DNA of 64,000 nt from Chloroflexota bacterium (GTDB lineage: Bacteria; Chloroflexota; Limnocylindria; Limnocylindrales; CSP1-4). Under the pieces are notes generated by a model. The model did not search any database. It saw nothing but the letters and a program-made list of their open reading frames with translations, and was not told the DNA's origin. The stretch spans positions 10,575-74,574 of the forward strand of contig PLLE01000039.1 of assembly GCA_003141245.1 (NCBI GenBank). The letters run 5' to 3'. The first letter of the stretch is position 1; each line of letters begins with the position of its first letter. A program made the translations under genes and the position numbers. Positions 18,738 to 26,978 of this stretch are shown here, piece after piece.

Positions 18738-19952
18738 ATGGAAGCCAAGAGTCCGAGACGCAGTTCCACCGCATCCCACCGGGATGCCGCCAAGCGAGTG
18801 GCCGGGTCGACCGATCCCGCCGGTCAGAGGGGCGCCGACTCCCGATCGCAAGACGGCAACAGCCGGGGCCCGGCCGGGGCGGGGCGTCCGGCCGTTGCCG
18901 GGCATCCCACGCACATCCCGACGATGCAGGATATCGCCGACGCCAGCGGCGTCTCGCAGAGCACCGTCTCTCGGGTTCTCACGGGCGCCCCTAACCTAAT
19001 CCCGATCGGCCCGGCGACGCGGGAGCGAATCCTCGAAGTCGCACGCCAGATGCGGTATCGCCCGAACCCGCTGGCCCGCGGCCTGCGCGGCGCCCACACG
19101 ATGCTCCTGGGCGTGATCGTGCGCGAGATCACAGACCCGTTCTTCGCGGGCGCCGTCGACGCCATCTCCACCGCCGCCAACCGACGTGGCTACAACGTGG
19201 TCCTGGGCGATGCCCACGGCCGAACCGACGAGGCCATTGCCCTGCGCGCCGTCCTCGAGACGCGCCATTGCGATGCAATCGTGCTCCTTGGAGACACGAG
19301 CGATCAACCCCGTCTCATGGAGGATCTGCGAGATACCAGCTTCGCGGTCGTTGGCATGTGGCAGGGCACGTCCTCGATGTCCGGCATTTCGATCATCGGC
19401 GTGGACAACAAGTTCGGCGTGGATCTCCTGATGGATCACCTGCTCGGGCTCGGTCATCGCAAGATCGCGTTCATCGGCGGCGTCTTCGTCGAGGGCCGCC
19501 TGATCGGCGACATCGGGGAGCGAAGGGTGGCATTCCTGGAGCGTGCGGCGGCGGAGGGCCTCGAGACACCCGACGAGTTCGTTCGCGACGCGCGGAACAC
19601 GCTGGGCGGCGGAGCGGGAGCCCTCAAGGCGCTGATGGCGCTTCCGGAACGCCCCACCGCCATCGTCGCCTCGACCGACGTCCTAGCCATCGGCGCGCTT
19701 CATGCCGCCTGCCACATCGGCCTGGACGTGCCCGGCGAGATCTCCATCGTCGGCTTCGACGACCTGCCGATGGCCGAGTACACGACACCCGCCTTGACCA
19801 CGATCCACATGCCGATGGCGGAGATGGCGGAAGCGGGGGTGAAGGCGGCCGTCGGCGAGGACGGAGATTGCGAACCGATGACTCTCCAGCTCTTCAAGCC
19901 GGCGATCGTCGTCCGAGAGTCGTCCGGACCCGCCCCGGATCGCGGCGGATGA
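18738..19952 (+). CDS. LacI family transcriptional regulator
   Basis: TMQDIADASGVSQSTVSRVLTGAPNLIPIGPATRERILEVARQMRYRPNPLARGLRGAHTMLLGVIVREITDPFFAGAVDAI. Confidence 0.92.
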   Translation: MEAKSPRRSSTASHRDAAKRVAGSTDPAGQRGADSRSQDGNSRGPAGAGRPAVAGHPTHIPTMQDIADASGVSQSTVSRVLTGAPNLIPIGPATRERILEVARQMRYRPNPLARGLRGAHTMLLGVIVREITDPFFAGAVDAISTAANRRGYNVVLGDAHGRTDEAIALRAVLETRHCDAIVLLGDTSDQPRLMEDLRDTSFAVVGMWQGTSSMSGISIIGVDNKFGVDLLMDHLLGLGHRKIAFIGGVFVEGRLIGDIGERRVAFLERAAAEGLETPDEFVRDARNTLGGGAGALKALMALPERPTAIVASTDVLAIGALHAACHIGLDVPGEISIVGFDDLPMAEYTTPALTTIHMPMAEMAEAGVKAAVGEDGDCEPMTLQLFKPAIVVRESSGPAPDRGG

Positions 19953-20116
19953 GTCACGACTTTCCCAGGGAAGCCGCGCTGAGCAGCCGTTCGGACCAAC
20001 CCGTGACCGCGCTCCGACCGGTAAGGCCGGGCGCGATTATGCTATCGCGCGAGGAAATGCCCGAGCCGAAGGCAGGCGAGGTGCTGATCCGGTCGGCGAG
20101 ATCGAAGACGTCGTGA
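19949..20116 (+). pseudogene. Truncated zinc-type (GroES-like) dehydrogenase N-terminus
   Basis: ATGA overlap with the LacI stop; MSHDFPREAALSSRSDQPVTALRPVRPGAIMLSREEMPEPKAGEVLIRSARSKTS*. The PEPKAGEVLIR motif is typical of medium-chain dehydrogenase N-termini, but the ORF stops after 55 aa. Confidence 0.5.
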
Positions 20117-20178
20117 ATTGTCATGGCTGATCAGGAAGATGCCGACGCCCTCGTTCCCGGCTATCGGAACGTTGGTCA

Positions 20179-22179
20179 TCAGAAGGCGATAGGGACGTCC
20201 GAGCCCTCCCGGACGAAGACGGGGATGTGCTCAAGAGGTGCGTCGGCGTGGACGGTCAAGCCGCCAGAGTGCCGGACGCCAGTCCAGGCGTCGACCCACG
20301 CGCCAGGCGGCAGGTATACGTCGCGAGCTCGGACGCCTGCTTCGGTGATTGGAGCCACCAGGACATCCGGGCCGAGCATAAACTCGTCGTCGGTCAGCCA
20401 CGACTGTGCGTCTTCCGGGTAGTCAACGAACAGAGGCCGCATCGGCGGAAGGCCCTCTTCGTGCGCCTTTCGCATCTGGTCCATGAGATAGGGTCGTATC
20501 CGCTCCCGGAGAATGAGCACGTCCCGGATGATCTCGTAGGCTTCCTCTCCGAACGCCCAGACCTCGTTGGCGCCACCGGTCATGTCCGCCCCGAACGCCT
20601 CCCGCGGTGCGCGATCGCCGTGGAGTCGGAAGAGAGGGCAGAAGACGCCATACTGGAACCATCTGACGACCAGTTCGCGGTACTCGGGCGACGTCGGGTC
20701 CCCGCCGTGGAAGCCGCCTATGTCAGTGGTCCACCAGGGAATACCTGACATGGCGATATTGAGACCGGCTCGAACCTGGCGACGCAGCGCGTCGAAGGTC
20801 GCTGGGATGTCCCCTGACCAAACCGCGGCGCCGTACTTCTGGCTGCCCGCCCAAGCAGATCGGCAGAGTGAAATGACGTCGTCCTCACCTGCCTCATGCA
20901 TTCCATCGTAGAAGCCTCGGGCGTGCATCTGCGGGTAGATGTTCAGGATCTCGTCGCCGTCGCCGGCATGGAACCGGAGGACCGACGGGTGGACGGGCCG
21001 AAGTTCCGGCTCGCAGGCATCGAGCCACCACACTTTGATGCCCAGATCGAAGTAGTTCTGCTTGATCTTCGACCACAGAAACGCCCGCGCTTCGGGGTTC
21101 GTGGCATCGTAGTGGGCGACTCCGAACGGCTTGGGCATGCCCCGATCAGGGAAGGTCGAGGTGTAGGGCAACCCCTGCTGAACACCGACGAGAAGGCCCC
21201 GCTCCGCCATCTCGTCCCAGTTCTCGCTGAACGGGCTAACCAACGGCCAGACCGACACCATGACTCGGACGCCGAGCTCGCGCAGCTCATCGACCATGGC
21301 CTTCGGGTCTGGCCAATCGGCAGGATCGAATTTCCAGTTACCTACCTGGATCCAGTGGAAGAAGTCGATGACGATGACCGACAGGGGCAAACCACGACGC
21401 TTGTACTCGCGCGCGACAGCGAGCAATTCATCCTGGGTCCGGTACCTCAACTTGCTCTGCCAGAACCCGCTCGCCCATTCGGGAAGAACCGGTGCGTGGC
21501 CCGTCGCGTCGGCGTAGTGGCGCATGATCTGGGCCGGGTCACCCGCTGTGATCCAGTAGTCGATCTGGCGGCTCGCGTCGGCCACCCATCGAGTGCGGTT
21601 CTCGGCAAGCTCGACGTGACCGACCGCGGGGTTGTTCCACAAGAAGCCGTATCCGCGGCTCGAAACGAGGAACGGTATGCAGACGTCGGAGTTGCGCTGC
21701 AACAGGTCGAGCGTCAGTCCCTTTTGGTCGAGCCTTCCGTGAGGATGCTGCCCGAGACCGTAGATGCGTTCGTCATCGTACGCACGGAAGTGCTGCTCGA
21801 TCTTGGCGCGGCCGCCCCCGAGCGAATAGAAGACACGCGCGCCGGGCCACCAGAAATGACCCCTCTGCTCGCCGAGCAGCTCTCGCCCGGTTGCGGCATC
21901 CTCGAACCGGACCAGGAGCACATCTCCGCCATCGCCGATGTCTTTCATGACGACGGCGGCGATCGCTCCGTTGGTCAACCGCGCGCCAGTCTCGCCGATC
22001 TCAAAGTGCGCTTCCGACGTGAGCTCCACAGGCCGCTCGTCCAAGGCCCCGGGCAGCCCGTCGAGAATGCGGTCCCAGCCGGCGCGGACCCGAATGCTGT
22101 CAGCCCCCCAGGGCTCGATACGCAAGATCTCGTGCTCTGACCTGAATTCGAGGCCATCTCCGACGCGCTGAACAAGCAT
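20179..22179 (-). CDS. glycoside hydrolase family 31 (alpha-xylosidase/alpha-glucosidase-like)
   Basis: YGLGQHPHGRLDQKG, GFWQSKLRYRTQDELLAVAREYKRRGLPLSVIVIDFFHW, KVWWLDACEPE, SGIPWWTTDIGGFHGG, PLFRLHGDRAPREAF. Confidence 0.93.
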   Translation of the reverse strand: MLVQRVGDGLEFRSEHEILRIEPWGADSIRVRAGWDRILDGLPGALDERPVELTSEAHFEIGETGARLTNGAIAAVVMKDIGDGGDVLLVRFEDAATGRELLGEQRGHFWWPGARVFYSLGGGRAKIEQHFRAYDDERIYGLGQHPHGRLDQKGLTLDLLQRNSDVCIPFLVSSRGYGFLWNNPAVGHVELAENRTRWVADASRQIDYWITAGDPAQIMRHYADATGHAPVLPEWASGFWQSKLRYRTQDELLAVAREYKRRGLPLSVIVIDFFHWIQVGNWKFDPADWPDPKAMVDELRELGVRVMVSVWPLVSPFSENWDEMAERGLLVGVQQGLPYTSTFPDRGMPKPFGVAHYDATNPEARAFLWSKIKQNYFDLGIKVWWLDACEPELRPVHPSVLRFHAGDGDEILNIYPQMHARGFYDGMHEAGEDDVISLCRSAWAGSQKYGAAVWSGDIPATFDALRRQVRAGLNIAMSGIPWWTTDIGGFHGGDPTSPEYRELVVRWFQYGVFCPLFRLHGDRAPREAFGADMTGGANEVWAFGEEAYEIIRDVLILRERIRPYLMDQMRKAHEEGLPPMRPLFVDYPEDAQSWLTDDEFMLGPDVLVAPITEAGVRARDVYLPPGAWVDAWTGVRHSGGLTVHADAPLEHIPVFVREGSDVPIAF

Positions 22180-22230
22180 TGGGTTTGTGCTCCCGCTTGG
22201 TGTGGACAGTTATCGCGTGTGCACAACCGC

Positions 22231-22258
22231 GCGGAGCGGCGCCACGGCTCCGCTCCGC
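22231..22258. terminator. Intercistronic hairpin between the CUT1 permease and GH31 genes
   Basis: GCGGAGCGG...CCGCTCCGC, 9-bp stem, 10-nt loop. Confidence 0.4.
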
Positions 22259-22273
22259 AGTTCTCGTCTTGCG

Positions 22274-23143
22274 CTATTCCTTGAGCGCGCCCGCCGTGAT
22301 ACCAGCTGCGACGTAGCGCTGAGCGATTGCCACCAAGAACGCCGCGGGAATGACGGCTATCACGGCCGTGGCCATGATAGACGGCCACTGTACCGAGGAG
22401 AAACCGATGAACCGGTAGATGCCCACGGTGATCGGCACGTGGTCGGGGTTGTTGTTGAGGATGAGAGCGAACAGGAAGTCACCCCAGCCGAAGAGGAACG
22501 AAAAGAGGCTGGCGGTGATCAATGCCGTCCGACTCAGCGGAACGTATATGGACCGGAAGATCCGGAGCTGGCCAGCGCCATCCACCTTTGCGGCCTCCGA
22601 CAGCTCACCGGGAATCCCGATCATGAAGGCGCGCATGATGATGATTGCGAAGGGAACGGCGATAGTCGAGTCGGCGAGTATCACTGCCTGATACGAGTTG
22701 AGCAGCCCGAGGCTGCTGAAGGCCGAGTAGAGCGAGTTGGCGATTACGAACCCGGGAGCCATCTGGGCCAGGATCAGACTGAACAGAAGGAGCGAGCCAA
22801 TCCGAGCCCTGAAGGTTGCGAGCGCATAGGCGGCTGGGGTCGCCACGAGCATCGTGACTACGACCGTGCCCAGAGCATAGATGAAACTGGATTGGATGTA
22901 TCCACCAGCGGTCGAAAGAGCATTCCTATACGCATCCAGCGTTGGATTCGGCGGGATGAACGGTGGCGGAGTCTGAAGAATCTCCATCTGGTTCATGAAA
23001 GAGAGGTTCACGATCCAGTAGAGCGGGAAGAGCATGAACCCAGTTATGAGTATGCCCGCCGCTGTCCAGCCGACCGTCTTGAGCCGCGGCCGTAACGACT
23101 TGGTATGTCGCGAGCGCGCCGGGATTGGTGTGCTGCCGCTCAT
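22274..23143 (-). CDS. carbohydrate ABC transporter permease (MalG-like)
   Basis: YWIVNLSFMNQMEILQTPPPFIPPNPTLDAYRNAL...IPGELSEAAKVDGAGQLRIFRSIYVPLSRTALITASLFSFLFGWGDFLFALIL (EAA loop). Confidence 0.93.
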   Translation of the reverse strand: MSGSTPIPARSRHTKSLRPRLKTVGWTAAGILITGFMLFPLYWIVNLSFMNQMEILQTPPPFIPPNPTLDAYRNALSTAGGYIQSSFIYALGTVVVTMLVATPAAYALATFRARIGSLLLFSLILAQMAPGFVIANSLYSAFSSLGLLNSYQAVILADSTIAVPFAIIIMRAFMIGIPGELSEAAKVDGAGQLRIFRSIYVPLSRTALITASLFSFLFGWGDFLFALILNNNPDHVPITVGIYRFIGFSSVQWPSIMATAVIAVIPAAFLVAIAQRYVAAGITAGALKE

Positions 23144-24108
23144 GAGGCCGTTTCCCTATTTTCGCGGTATGCGTAGCGCAAATACAGCATGCCGAAGGCG
23201 AAAACGACTACTAGGAGGATGTCGCCTGCAGCCGCTCCGAGACCGAAGTCGAACCCGTTCGTGAACCCAAGACTGTAGGCCCACGTGTTCAGAGTCTGAC
23301 TCGTGTTGGCCGGTCCCCCTCGTGTGATCGACATGATCACGTCGAACACCTTCAGCGTGTACACCAGTCCGAGGAGCAGCACCACCGTCGACACGGGACG
23401 TAGGAGCGGCCATGTAATGTACCGGAACCCTTGCCATGCGGATGCACCGTCGATCGAGGCCGCCTCGTAGAGGACGCGGGGGATCGCCTGAAGCCCTCCG
23501 TAGAGGATCACCATGTTGAACGGGATACCAATCCAGATATTCGCGATCAACACGGATATGAGTGACAGGTGGGGATCAGTAAGCCAAGAGATCTGGCCCT
23601 GGTATCCCAACGAGTGGATGGCGAAATTGATGACGCCGGTGTCCTGGTCGAAAAGGCGAACCCAGATTGCACCCGAAACGAGAACAGGAGCCAGCCACGG
23701 AACCAGGATCAAAGCTCGCAAGATGCTGTTGAGCGGGAACTTGTGCTGGTAGAAAAGGGCGATCAAGAGGCCCAGGGTGAACTGGAAGAACAGCGACCCG
23801 ACCGTAAACCAGACTGTGTTGGTTACGGCGGGCCAGAATTCCGGGTTGTTCACCAGGCGCTTGAAGTTGTCCAGCCCGATGAAGGGGGCCTCGCCGGTGA
23901 CGAACGTCTTGAGCGTGTACTTCTCAAGGCTCATCAGGAAGTTGAAGGCGATCGGGTATACGTAGAAGGCCAAGACATACACGAGCGCCGGCAGGAGAAA
24001 CAGTAGACCAACGATCCGCTCGCGTCGCCAGCGCCGCAGCCGTCGAGGCTGATGAGAGACGGGCGCGGCCGCCTTCGCAGCCGCGCCCGTCTCGACGACA
24101 CGCGTCAT
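23140..24108 (-). CDS. sugar ABC transporter permease (MalF-like)
   Basis: LFLLPALVYVLAFYVYPIAFNFLMSLEKYTLKTF...IPRVLYEAASIDGASAWQGFRYITWPLLRPVSTVVLLLGLVYTLKVFDVIMSITRGGP. Confidence 0.93.
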   Translation of the reverse strand: MTRVVETGAAAKAAAPVSHQPRRLRRWRRERIVGLLFLLPALVYVLAFYVYPIAFNFLMSLEKYTLKTFVTGEAPFIGLDNFKRLVNNPEFWPAVTNTVWFTVGSLFFQFTLGLLIALFYQHKFPLNSILRALILVPWLAPVLVSGAIWVRLFDQDTGVINFAIHSLGYQGQISWLTDPHLSLISVLIANIWIGIPFNMVILYGGLQAIPRVLYEAASIDGASAWQGFRYITWPLLRPVSTVVLLLGLVYTLKVFDVIMSITRGGPANTSQTLNTWAYSLGFTNGFDFGLGAAAGDILLVVVFAFGMLYLRYAYRENRETAS

Positions 24109-24130
24109 AGTCGCGCCGTCACGGTCACTC

Positions 24131-25447
24131 TCAGCTTCCCGCCAACGCGGCAGCGGCCGCTTGCTGGGCTGCTGTCAGGGCGTCCTGAGGTGACTTGGCG
24201 CCACTCAATGCTGCCTGGATTGCCGTCCACAGTGGCTGAGACACCTTGCTGTAGTTCGGTCCAAGGTTAGCAGGTGGGCCAGTTCGCGACCGCTCCGCAG
24301 CGGCAGCGGTAACAAAGGACGCCATGTTGGGATCGGCCGTAGCTGCTTGCGCGGCAACGGTCTGGCGGGATGGAATGTACGCCTGAAGCGTCGCCCATTC
24401 CGCCATCTCCTTGTCTGACAGCAGGCAGTTGACGACCTTGCCCGCAGCCGCGGAGGTGGCCGCGTCAGAGTTGACCGGGATGGTCGCCACTTCGCCACCC
24501 ATAGGGCCCGGAGCAGCGCCGCCGTTAGGCTGGGGGATGGGCACTATGCCGAAGTTGATCTTGGACTTCTCGAGTGTGGAGAGGTTCCAGACGCCGTTCT
24601 GTTCCATCGCGGTCTTGCCCGCTTCGAACTGGCTCTCGACATCTGCCTGAGTCCACTGAACCACGGACTTGGAAGCGGACCCGCTGTTGACGAGGTCTGT
24701 CCAGAACTGCAGCGCCTGAACGGCTTGAGGCGAGTCGAGCTTCGAGAGATCTCCGCCCGCGCCCCAGAGCCACGGCTCGAATTGCCAGCTTCCTTCCTCG
24801 GTCGCCGGCGCCGAGAATGCCATGCCGTAGACGCCGCTCTTGGTCAGCGCCTTGGCAGCGGCCGTGACCTCGGCCCAGGTCGTGGGCGGCTTCACGCCGG
24901 CCGCTGTGAACATGTCCTTGTTGTAGAACAGGGCCATGCCGTTGATACCAGGAGCGATGCCGTAGACCTTGCCCTTGTAGGTGCCGGCATCGATCAAGTT
25001 CTGGTACAGCCCGGTGAGGTCGACTCCGTAGTCGGTCAGCGGTGCCAGAGCACCCGTGTCTGCGATTTGCTGGAGATCGGGGTTGTCGATCATCAGCACG
25101 TTCGGCAGCTGCTTTTGCTGTGCGGCGAGTATGACCTTGTTGATCAACTCGTCACGCGGAAACGACTGTCGCTTGATCGTGATGCCGGTCGACGCGGTGC
25201 ACTCGTCGAGCACCGTCTGCCACTGCTTTGTCTGTGGATCGACGTTCTGGTAATCCCACTCCGTGACAGTCGTCGCGGCAGCTACGGACGGCACTGGTGT
25301 TGCCGTCGGCGTCCCTGGTGTCGGCGTCCCTGTTGTCGGCGTCCCTGTTGTCGGCGTCCCTGCCGGTGTTGGGGTCGTGCCACTCGAGCTGCACGCAGCC
25401 ACGAGCAGCACGACTGCCCCAATCGCGGTCAGCCTGTTAACCCGCAT
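24131..25447 (-). CDS. extracellular solute-binding lipoprotein (CUT1 family)
   Basis: MRVNRLTAIGAVVLLVAACSSSGTTPTPAG lipobox; VTEWDYQNVDPQTKQWQTVLDECTASTGITIKRQSFPRDELINKVILAAQQKQLPNVLMIDNPDLQQIADTGALAPL. Confidence 0.92.
   Translation of the reverse strand: MRVNRLTAIGAVVLLVAACSSSGTTPTPAGTPTTGTPTTGTPTPGTPTATPVPSVAAATTVTEWDYQNVDPQTKQWQTVLDECTASTGITIKRQSFPRDELINKVILAAQQKQLPNVLMIDNPDLQQIADTGALAPLTDYGVDLTGLYQNLIDAGTYKGKVYGIAPGINGMALFYNKDMFTAAGVKPPTTWAEVTAAAKALTKSGVYGMAFSAPATEEGSWQFEPWLWGAGGDLSKLDSPQAVQALQFWTDLVNSGSASKSVVQWTQADVESQFEAGKTAMEQNGVWNLSTLEKSKINFGIVPIPQPNGGAAPGPMGGEVATIPVNSDAATSAAAGKVVNCLLSDKEMAEWATLQAYIPSRQTVAAQAATADPNMASFVTAAAAERSRTGPPANLGPNYSKVSQPLWTAIQAALSGAKSPQDALTAAQQAAAAALAGS
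25305..25364. repeat. 15-bp tandem repeat, 4 copies, in the solute-binding protein linker
   Basis: (GTCGGCGTCCCTGKT)n, encoding GTPTTGTPTTGTPTPGTPT. Confidence 0.9.
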
Positions 25448-25464
25448 GTGCTTCCTGCCTTCCT

Positions 25465-25482
25465 ATACTCCAGTCAGAGTAT
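25465..25482. promoter_or_regulatory. Inverted repeat ATACTC-N6-GAGTAT upstream of the CUT1 solute-binding protein gene
   Basis: 6-bp perfect arms 18 bp upstream of the ATG (25447) on the minus strand. Confidence 0.4.
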
Positions 25483-25621
25483 TCCCCCTTGAATTGGGCC
25501 CGGTGTTCCGACTGGCTACCTCCTCCGCTCCTCGACAAGTTACCTGCATCATTGGCCAGACTCGCCGAAGCGCCTACTGGCGCCGCCAGGATCGGCCCGG
25601 ACGAGTGAATACATATGTAGC

Positions 25622-25687
25622 ATACGATTGCAGACCCGTCAAGGGTTTGATACGATTGCCGCCGAAGGATAACCAACATACGATTGC
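25622..25687. promoter_or_regulatory. Three ATACGATTGC direct repeats at exact 28-bp spacing upstream of xylA
   Basis: ATACGATTGC at 25622-25631, 25650-25659 and 25678-25687; a TACATATGTA palindrome lies just upstream at about 25610. Confidence 0.7.
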
Positions 25688-25723
25688 ATGGCTCGCATAC
25701 GCAGCCATTAAGGAGGTCAGAGC

Positions 25724-26917
25724 ATGGTCCAACTCCAAAGCCGGGGCGTCGAGGAGACGAGCCTCCAGCCCCGCCCAGAACACAAGTTCAGCTTTGGACT
25801 CTGGACCGTGGGCAACTCCGGCCGCGATCAGTTCGGCGAAGCGACCCGCGCGCGCCTCGATCCCAACGATTCGGTCCGCCGGCTCGCCGAGCTCGGTGCC
25901 TTCGGCATCTCCCTGCACGACAACGACCTCGTCCCCTTCGACGCCACCCCGGCAGACCGCGACGCAATCGTCGCCCGCTTTCGCAAGACCCTCGCTGAGA
26001 CCGGCATGGTCGTATCCATGGCGACGACCAACCTGTTCGGCCATCCCGTCTTCAAGGACGGCGCCTTCACCAGCAACGACCGCGCCGTGCGCCGCTACGC
26101 AATCGCCAAGACGATGCGCGCGATCGACCTCGGGGCCGAGCTTGGCGCGCCGGTGTACGACTTCTGGGGCGGGCGCGAAGGGGTCGAAGCCATGGCAGCC
26201 AAACCGCCCGCCGATGCCCTCGATCGATACCGCGAGGCGATCGACTTCCTGTGCGGCTACGTCCTCGATCGCAAGTACCCAATGCGCTTTGTCATCGAGC
26301 CCAAGCCGAACGAACCGCGGGGCGACGCTTTCCTGCCCACGGTTGGCCACGCCCTGGCTTTCATCGGCATGCTCGAGCATCCCGAGATGGTCGGCGTCAA
26401 CCCCGAGACCGCCCACGAGACGATGTCCGGCCTGAGCTTCTACCACGCGGTCGCCCAGGCTATCTGGCAGGGCAAGCTCTTCCACATCGATCTCAACGGC
26501 CAGAAGATCGGCCGCTACGACCAGGACCTCCGTTTCGGCTCGGAGGGGCTCAAGGACGCCTTCTTCCTGGTCAAGCTGCTCGAGGAGTCCGGGTACGACG
26601 GCCCCCGGCATTTCGACGCTCATGCATATCGCAACGAAGATGCGGAGGGCGTGTGGGACTTCGCCGCGGGGTGCATGCGGACGTATCTCATCCTGCGCGA
26701 GAAGGCAAAGGCCTTCGCCGCCGACAAGGAGATACAAGCCGCTCTGGCCGAAGCGTCGGTTGCGGAGCTTGCCGAACCGACGGTGGGGTCGTATTCGCCC
26801 GCAGCCGCGGCCGCACTGCGAGCGCACCCCGGCGATCCCGACGCCCTGGCGATCCGCGGCTACCACAACGAGCGCCTCGACCAGCTGGTCATGGAACTGC
26901 TGATGGGTGCACGCTAA
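25724..26917 (+). CDS. xylA: xylose isomerase
   Basis: [55 protein letters not shown]...[32 protein letters not shown]...DFWGGREG...[26 protein letters not shown]. Confidence 0.95.
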   Translation: MVQLQSRGVEETSLQPRPEHKFSFGLWTVGNSGRDQFGEATRARLDPNDSVRRLAELGAFGISLHDNDLVPFDATPADRDAIVARFRKTLAETGMVVSMATTNLFGHPVFKDGAFTSNDRAVRRYAIAKTMRAIDLGAELGAPVYDFWGGREGVEAMAAKPPADALDRYREAIDFLCGYVLDRKYPMRFVIEPKPNEPRGDAFLPTVGHALAFIGMLEHPEMVGVNPETAHETMSGLSFYHAVAQAIWQGKLFHIDLNGQKIGRYDQDLRFGSEGLKDAFFLVKLLEESGYDGPRHFDAHAYRNEDAEGVWDFAAGCMRTYLILREKAKAFAADKEIQAALAEASVAELAEPTVGSYSPAAAAALRAHPGDPDALAIRGYHNERLDQLVMELLMGAR

Positions 26918-26978
26918 GCCTTGCGGCCAGGCCGTGGGGCGGGTCGCCGTCGCCGATACTCGGGCAGCGGAGGTGTGA

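Noticed and set aside
22231-22258. Novel structured RNA between GH31 and the ABC permease genes
   Set aside because: A single 9-bp hairpin without further conserved structure; more simply an intercistronic terminator or attenuator.
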